Below are positions 1 to 5,000 of a DNA stretch of 5,737 nt, one piece after another. Under the pieces are notes generated by a model. It made no database searches and was not told where the DNA came from. It saw only the letters and a list, made by a program, of their open reading frames with translations. Numbering within the stretch: position 1 is the first letter of the stretch; each line of letters opens with the position of its first letter. The translations under genes and the position numbers were made by a program. Source of the DNA: Elusimicrobiota bacterium (GTDB lineage: Bacteria > Elusimicrobiota > Elusimicrobia > UBA1565 > UBA9628); contig JAGWRY010000288.1 of assembly GCA_028869495.1 (NCBI GenBank), positions 1 to 5,737 on the forward strand, in the 5' to 3' direction.

Positions 1-40
1 AACGCGCCAGCGTTTCCTGACCACTCTCCCCGGCGAGAAA

Positions 41-179
41 CCGGGCTTTATCGTCCGGATGCGGGGGATGGCGCGTTTTATCGCTCCTTCTCTCCTGGAC
101 CAGCGCCCGCCCACCCGTCAGCTTCGCGGACCAACGGTTGTACCAGTGGCCGGACCAGTCAATAAAACGCGCTTTATCG
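41..179. repeat. Three copies of a TTTATCG-centred intergenic repeat
   Basis: The copies on the plus strand are CCGGGCTTTATCGTCCGG (41-58), GGCGCGTTTTATCGCTCC (70-87) and CAATAAAACGCGCTTTATCG (160-179). The third is itself close to a palindrome. Copies two and three also face each other: GCGCGTTTTAT (71-81) is the exact reverse complement of ATAAAACGCGC (162-172). Pyrimidine-rich sequence follows copies two and three (CTTCTCTCCTGG and CGTTCCTCCTGA). GGACCA also recurs at 97, 128 and 152. The pattern fits a dispersed intergenic repeat of REP-like type; the family is not one I can name. Confidence 0.5.
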
Positions 180-208
180 CTTCGTTCCTCCTGACGCTCT
201 CTATAGTC

Positions 209-454
209 CTATCGCACGAGCCGCCCAAATCCGCACACGTCCCAGCTAGAAACCGGGACCCTTGACCGTTGCCGGAGCATGCAATGCCTCCTACCTACAT
301 ATCCCGCGAGACCCCCGATTCCGCACATTTTTTTGTCAAGAAACAGGACGTGACAAGGCCGGAACCGCGGCTGAAAGCGGCACCAGATTCGGAAGAGTCG
401 CCTCAAGAATCGGCCGCCAAGCGGCTCCTCTTGCGAGTCCTGAATTCTTGCCAC
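209..454 (-). pseudogene. Possible small or broken gene with a class-II glutamine amidotransferase-like start (MCGI...)
   Basis: The ATG at 328 opens with MCGIGGLAGYVG, which resembles the N-terminus of class-II glutamine amidotransferases such as asparagine synthetase B, where Cys2 is the nucleophile. The resemblance stops after about 12 residues: no HRGPD-type motif follows and TAG is reached at 211-209. The same frame can start further upstream at a GTG (454) with an AGGAG site five bases before it, giving 81 Arg-rich residues. After the TAG the frame stays open to the left edge. Either a decayed gene remnant or a chance match is possible. Third-position G/C is weaker than in the operon, which argues against an active gene. 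Confidence 0.2.
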
Positions 455-524
455 GCTATCTCCTGAACCGTCGTCAAGCGCGCCGGCAGACCACAGGATA
501 TCACTCGGCCGAAGATGGGAATTC

Positions 525-588
525 GCCGGTCTCCCGACTCGTCACGTCTCGTCACGCCGCGTCATGTTTGCGGCTCGGAGAGACCGGC
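525..588. repeat. 9-bp inverted repeat enclosing three 10-bp tandem units
   Basis: GCCGGTCTC (525-533) and GAGACCGGC (580-588) are perfect reverse complements 46 bases apart. Between them lie three adjoining 10-bp units, CTCGTCACGT (538-547), CTCGTCACGC (548-557) and CGCGTCATGT (558-567). GTCACGTC recurs at 631-638 and, inverted, at 347-354. No function can be assigned; protein-binding sites or a decayed repeat are both possible. Confidence 0.45.
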
Positions 589-624
589 TCGTACCTCGAA
601 GCGCGGGCAGGTGGGAAAGGATTC

Positions 625-644
625 TGAGCCGTCACGTCAGCTCA
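625..644 (-). terminator. Weak hairpin downstream of the operon, possible terminator or 3' end structure
   Basis: TGAGC (625-629) and GCTCA (640-644) form a 5-bp stem with a 10-base loop, starting 24 bases after the last stop of the operon. On the minus strand it is followed by GAATCCTTTCCC, which has no real U-run. It is too weak for a standard intrinsic terminator and is listed only because it is the nearest stem after the operon. Confidence 0.2.
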
Positions 645-667
645 CGAAGAGCGATTGTCCCGGGGGA

Positions 668-1099
668 TTAGTTTCGCGTGGCGTGCGCGAACATCAGCAG
701 GCCCAGCGCGAAGCGGTGCAGCACTTCATGCCGCGTCTCCAACGCCGCCACGAATTCGGACGTGTAGCGCGCGGTGGCCCACCAGGTGATGCTCCCCCCG
801 GAAGAGAACTCATAGGCGAGCGCCTCGTTTCGCTGAAGCCACTCCAGCCCGAGACGGGTCGCGGCGTCGTCCACTCGCTCGCTCATCTCAACGTTCGAGA
901 CGATTCCGCCCGGCTTTTCGAGGCGCGCGATCGCTACGGCGACGAGGACCAGCGACTCGGACAGGTCGTCCGGGAAGCCGACCAGGGCGGTCTCGATGTC
1001 CTCCGTGCTGACCCCTGCCATGAATTCGGGAATCGTGCGGGCCCTGGGAAGCAGTTCGGCAAGGCGCCGAGTCGCCGCGTCGTCCGCTGCCCCGGGCAT
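668..1099 (-). CDS. Conserved-looking hypothetical protein of 143 residues, third gene of the operon
   Basis: I do not recognise this protein. The ATG at 1099 is preferred because it lies 4 bases after the porV-like stop and has a GGTGA ribosome-site-like stretch just upstream; a longer in-frame start at 1189 would run far into the porV-like gene. The product has no signal peptide or membrane segment, except possibly a mildly hydrophobic stretch SLVLVAVAIARL (49-60). It looks helical and cytoplasmic. Aromatic-rich parts follow: GLEWLQRNEALAYEF (84-98), SITWWATARYTSEF (103-116) and a C-terminal helix VLHRFALGLLMFAHATRN. The string DDAATR occurs twice (6-11 and 77-82). The gene ends with TAA at 670-668. 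Its place suggests co-expression with the surface protein and the barrel, but nothing in the sequence gives a function. Confidence 0.75.
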   Translation of the reverse strand: MPGAADDAATRRLAELLPRARTIPEFMAGVSTEDIETALVGFPDDLSESLVLVAVAIARLEKPGGIVSNVEMSERVDDAATRLGLEWLQRNEALAYEFSSGGSITWWATARYTSEFVAALETRHEVLHRFALGLLMFAHATRN

Positions 1100-1108
1100 G
1101 GGATCACC
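1097..1108 (-). promoter_or_regulatory. Ribosome-binding site of the third gene, overlapping the porV-like stop
   Basis: On the minus strand the bases GGTGATCCCATG (1108-1097) contain the porV-like stop TGA within a GGTGA site, 4 bases from the ATG at 1099. The spacing is short but workable. It supports the 143-residue start over the upstream in-frame one and suggests coupled translation. Confidence 0.45.
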
Positions 1109-2009
1109 AGCGCGCCGAGAGCGTGAACCTGTGCGTAGAGCCCAGCTCACCCATCGGTACGGCGGCGTAGTCCAGCCTCCAGGCGCCATGACCCAGGCCG
1201 ACGCCCAACGTGAGGCCCCGGGCGGCGTCGAAGCCGGTGCCGCCGGTGATGGCGGACTGCGTCGTCCAGCCGGCGCGCAGGAAGACGCCGTCGAGCGCCT
1301 GATATTCGCCGCCGACGCCGAAGTCGTTGCCCGCGCCGCGCGGCGAGTTCGTCCACTCGGCCGTGAAGGAATGTCCGCCGGGCAACGCGTAGGCGGCGCC
1401 GAAGGCGAGCCTCAGCGGCAGATCGTTGCGCTGCACGTCGTACTTCATGCCGGGCCCGAGGTTCCGGAGGGCGGCTCCGAGCAGGACGTGTCCCGAGCCC
1501 AGCTTCCCGAGGTCGCGGCGCGCGCCGGCATCCGCGGCGACCGTCTCGGCCTGCGCAGATCCTATGTGCGACTGCACGTACTTGACCGTCGCGCCCAGGT
1601 CGCCGAGCGCGGTCTTGCGCCCCCAGCCCAGGCTCAGCGCCGCGTCCGAGGCCTGATAGCCTCCGGTCGGGTGCCCCAGCGCGTCGCGGCCCTCGATCGC
1701 GGACTGGCTCAGGTACGTCGCTCCCGCGGCGAAGGTGCCCAGATTCGTCGGCTGGGCGTAGGCCAGGAAGTCGTCGCGCACCGATTGGGACAGTTCCGCA
1801 TGGCTGGCCGTCGCCTCTCGCTTGTCCAGGGCGGCCAGCCCGGCCGGGTTCCAGTACAGCGCGCTCGCGTCGTCGGCCAGCGCGGTTCCCGCGCCGCCCT
1901 GGGCCAGGTAGCGCGCTCCGACGCCGATGTTCAAGAACGCCGCCGTCTCGGCCGCGCGCAGAGGCGTCGCCGCAAGGACGACGACTCCGGCGAGCAGGAG
2001 GCGGCGCAT
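1104..2009 (-). CDS. PorV/PorQ-family outer-membrane beta-barrel protein
   Basis: This 301-residue protein begins with a signal peptide: MRR, a hydrophobic core LLLAGVVVLAA, and a probable cut near residues 19-20. The mature start carries the PorV-family signature: GVGARYLAQGGAGTAL at 29-44, followed by DDASALYWNPAGLA at 46-59. Further family marks are ALRNLG at 180-185, NDLPLRLAFGAAYAL at 195-209, LRAGWTT at 244-250 and DYAAVPMGELGSTHRFTLS at 280-298. The C-terminus ends in Trp, as in many outer-membrane barrels. In T9SS, PorV (LptO) binds the C-terminal signal of cargo and shuttles it; PorQ-type and FadL-like relatives share the same opening motif, so the exact subtype is not certain. The ATG at 2009 overlaps the TAA of the upstream gene, so co-translation with the probable cargo is likely. 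Length is within the normal range and no domain is missing. Confidence 0.9.
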   Translation of the reverse strand: MRRLLLAGVVVLAATPLRAAETAAFLNIGVGARYLAQGGAGTALADDASALYWNPAGLAALDKREATASHAELSQSVRDDFLAYAQPTNLGTFAAGATYLSQSAIEGRDALGHPTGGYQASDAALSLGWGRKTALGDLGATVKYVQSHIGSAQAETVAADAGARRDLGKLGSGHVLLGAALRNLGPGMKYDVQRNDLPLRLAFGAAYALPGGHSFTAEWTNSPRGAGNDFGVGGEYQALDGVFLRAGWTTQSAITGGTGFDAARGLTLGVGLGHGAWRLDYAAVPMGELGSTHRFTLSARW

Positions 2010-2024
2010 TACTTCACCACCCCC
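2007..2024 (-). promoter_or_regulatory. Ribosome-binding site and TAATG stop/start overlap for the porV-like gene
   Basis: Read on the minus strand, GGGGGTGGTGA (2024-2014) precedes the start, and its GGTGG core lies 7 bases before the ATG. The stop TAA of the large gene and the ATG of the porV-like gene share one base (TAATG, 2011-2007). This arrangement typically gives translational coupling and fixes the start choice. Confidence 0.6.
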
Positions 2025-5000
2025 ACCCGCCCCGAGTGGCGGATGTCGGACTTCCCGGACTTGGTCGCCGTGATCACGTAGTAGTACACGCCCGAGGCGA
2101 CGCCGTCCACCCTCCAGACGTGCTCGAAGTCGTACTGCTGACCCAAGCCGTTGGGATCGGTGATGACCTTCTCCGTGAAGTCCGAGGACTCGTGGATCTT
2201 GCGCCCCGTGAGATCATAGACGCGCACCGAGACCGAGTCCGCGAGACCCGGCTCGATGCGGAAGGTGACCGCGGCGTTGCCGCGGCTGGGGTTCGGGAAG
2301 GCGTAGGCGTCGTGATAGGTGAAGGTCGGGTCGGCGACGGCCAGGGGCGCGATCGTCCCGGTCCCGGTCGAGCCCAGCACCTGGTAGAGCGAGAAGTGCG
2401 GGGTCTTGGCGGTGACCGTGTGGTTGGCCTTGTCCACGGTCGAGGGCATCGTCTGCCAGTCGCCCTTAGTCGGGTCCCAGTAGCGCACGGCCAAGCTGTC
2501 CTCGGACATTCCCGCGGCGGCGACCTGCTGCGGGTCGTAGGGGATCGTCAGAGTGACGGGCGTCGCGAACTTCGTCCCCTCGGGGCCGTACTCGACCGGC
2601 GCGTAGGCCGGCGCCATCCCCTCGTTGGCGGCGACCTCGTTCATCCGGTCGGCGTCGGCGAGGCTCGACGCCGACATCGTGCTGACGCTGACCTTCAGGT
2701 CGCTGGGCAGCGCCCCGGGCGGGAAGGTGACGGCGGCCTTGTCGTCGCGCTCAACGGTTCCGCCCTGGTCCTTGGAGACGACCTCCTGAACGATGACATC
2801 AGGATTGTCGGGATCGGGCGGGGTGACGAGCGCGGGCTGGCCGGTCGGCGCGCCGAAGCGCTCGACCCGGTCGTTGTTGCGGTCAGCCACCAGGAGAGTG
2901 CCGTCGGGCGCGAAGGCCAGACCCGCGGGCTTGTTGAAGTCGATGCCGCCCTTGCGCGCGTCGAAGCGGCCGTGCGCCCCGAAAACAAGCGTGAGCGCGC
3001 CCTGCGCGTCGAACTTGAAGACGCGGTCGGACAGCGCGTCGGCGACCAGGATGCAGTTGCCGTCCGGCGAGACCGCGATGCCGTCGGGCTGGCCCTGGAC
3101 CGGGTGCTTGTCGTCGGTCCCGCCGGGGATCGGGATAGTCCGCAGGAGTTGTCCCGTGGCATCGAACTCGAGCGCCCTCCCCCCGTCCGGGTCGGCGACG
3201 TAGATGTGTCCGGCGTCGTCCAGGGCGAGGGCCGCGGGCCGGCCCAGCGGCCCCGCCTTCTCGTTCTTCGCGTCTTCGTGGTTCTTGTCGTCGTCGTGGT
3301 CGTCGCCGTGCGACGACACCGGCGGCAGGTCGAAGCTTAAGACCGGCGTGCCGTCCGGCCCCAGCTTCTGGACGCGGTGGTTCTGCGAATCGGCGACGTA
3401 GATGTTTCCGGCGGCGCCGACGGCCACGTCGGTCGGCTGGTTGAACTGCCCGGCCGCGCTCCCCGGCACGAACTGGACGCCGTCGTCGCCCCAGTGCCGC
3501 CAGTCCTCGTCGCGGCCGTTCTTGCCGGTCATGCGCCCGACGCTGAGCAGGACCTGACCCGTCGCCGAGACCTCGAGGACGCGGTCATTGTTCGTGTCGG
3601 CGATGAAGACGTCGCCGGAGGCGTCCACCGCGACACCCTGAGGCTTGTTCAGCTTCAGCGTCGCCGTCGACGACGTATCGTCCTTGTCCCAGTGATCGTC
3701 GTGGTCGTTCCACTTGTCGCGGCCGCCGACGATGCTCAGCGGCGCGCCGGTCGAGCTGAAGACCTGGATCTCGTCGTCGTTGGTGTCGGCGACGTAGATG
3801 TTGCTGGTGGAATCAACCGCGACGCCCTGCGGCATGTTGAAGATATCGTCGTTGCCCAGCACCATCAGCTCGCCCGGGTCGCCGACGAAGACGTTGATGG
3901 CGACCGAGGCCGTGTTGGCGACCTTGTCGGTCGCCGTCAGTCGCAGGGTCTGCCAGCCCTTAAGGGCGGTGGTGTCCCAGGTCCCGAGCGTGCCCGAGCT
4001 GACCGAGACGGCGGCGGAGCTGATCAGCACGTAGCCGGTCGTCGCATTCTCGCCGGAGGCGTACTCTAGGCGGTAGGCGGCGAAATGCAGGTCGGTCGCA
4101 GAGCCCAGGACCGGGATCCGACCCTTGACCACCGCGCAGATGCCGGAGCCGCCCCGCGGCGAGACGAGCGCCACCTGCGGCGGTGTGGAGTCCAGCAGCA
4201 GGGTCTCGGACTTGACCGCCTCCGCGTTGAGGACGTGATCGACCGAGTAAAACTGGACCGTCTGTAGGCCGTCCGGGGGAGCCAGCGAGAAGGACGACGT
4301 GAAGAGCGCGAAGGGCGCAGTCCCGACGGCGACGCGGTAATAGGACGCCTGGACGCCCGAGGCCACGCCGGCGACGATGGGGTCGTTGGCGGCGACGCCG
4401 AGCGGCGTCAGCGAACTGACCAAGACCGTGGCGCTGGAGAGCGCGAACTGCGGAGAACCGATCGCCAGCGACGAGTCGGGCGGCGTCGCGTCGGCGCTAA
4501 GCGCCAGCAGGTGCGAGGCCTCCACGTTGCCCACGTTGTCCACGGCGCGGAAGACAACCGTGTGCCGTCCCTCGGCGAAGGTCAGCGCGGAGGCGTAGGG
4601 AATGAACGCGCCCGAGTCGATCGAGACCTCGATGCGCGCGACCCCCGAGCCGGGGGTCCCGGCGCCCGAGCCCGCGACGCTGGTCGAGAGCGCCGGATCG
4701 GCCGCGGCAAGCGTCACGGGCGTCGCGGTCGAGACGTAGAGCGTGCCGTCGGCGGCGGTAAAGGACGGCGAGCCGACCGCCGCCGTCGAGACCGGCGCCG
4801 TCGCGTCGATCAGCGCGGTCGTCGAGCGCAGGACCTCCAGGTTGGCGACGTTGTCCTGGCTCTGGTAGGCAAGCGAATGAACGCCCTCGGCGAGCGTGAT
4901 GGTCGTCAGATACGTCTGGAAGGCGCCGCCGTCGTCCTGCCAGCGAGTGAAGGCGACCCCAGAGGCCGCGTCGGTCGAGATCAGGGCGAAGCGCGTGCCC

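Larger units (their letters stand above)
1..667. other. Region of 667 bases without a confident gene, carrying short repeats
   Basis: No open frame here combines a family match over its length, a good start and the strong third-position G/C of the operon genes. What can be seen: three TTTATCG-centred repeats (41-179), an 11-bp inverted repeat pairing two of them, a T-run at 328-334, a 10-bp tandem repeat (538-567) inside a 9-bp inverted repeat (525-533/580-588), and a minus-strand frame with an MCGI-type N-terminus that meets an amber stop at 211-209. I found no tRNA-like cloverleaf, transposase frame or CRISPR array in it. Confidence 0.6.

Noticed and set aside
328..339. TTGACA-like -35 box followed by an A-run on the minus strand
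   Set aside because: No -10 box is found at 16-18 bases and the box is almost on top of the candidate ATG at 328, so it is not supported as a promoter.
386..411. GATTC/GAATC stem with a GAG/CTC inner stem, considered as a structured RNA or tRNA arm
   Set aside because: The stems are short, and there is no T-loop, acceptor stem or CCA end around them.
515..1126. Plus-strand open frame of 203 codons over the third operon gene
   Set aside because: It has low-complexity Arg/Gly/Pro composition and no family motif. The minus-strand gene has operon spacing and a more ordinary protein composition.
1100..1189. Longer start (1189) for the third gene, adding 30 residues
   Set aside because: The extension overlaps the porV-like gene by more than 80 bases and encodes an Arg/Trp/Pro-rich stretch. 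The ATG at 1099 has the better spacing.
996..2081. Plus-strand open frame of 361 codons
   Set aside because: It is antisense to the porV-like gene, which has a signal peptide and family motifs on the other strand. The product is Arg/Ala-rich without domains.
2036..3340. Plus-strand open frame of 434 codons
   Set aside because: It lies fully antisense to the NHL and C-terminal part of the large protein, whose domains are clear. The translation is Arg/Val/Gly/Asp-rich with no recognisable motif, as expected from the complement of GC-rich coding DNA.
3263..3724. GTC/GTCGTC-rich DNA considered as a simple-sequence repeat
   Set aside because: It is the reading of Asp codons in the acidic propeller loops; the units are irregular and stay in frame with the protein.
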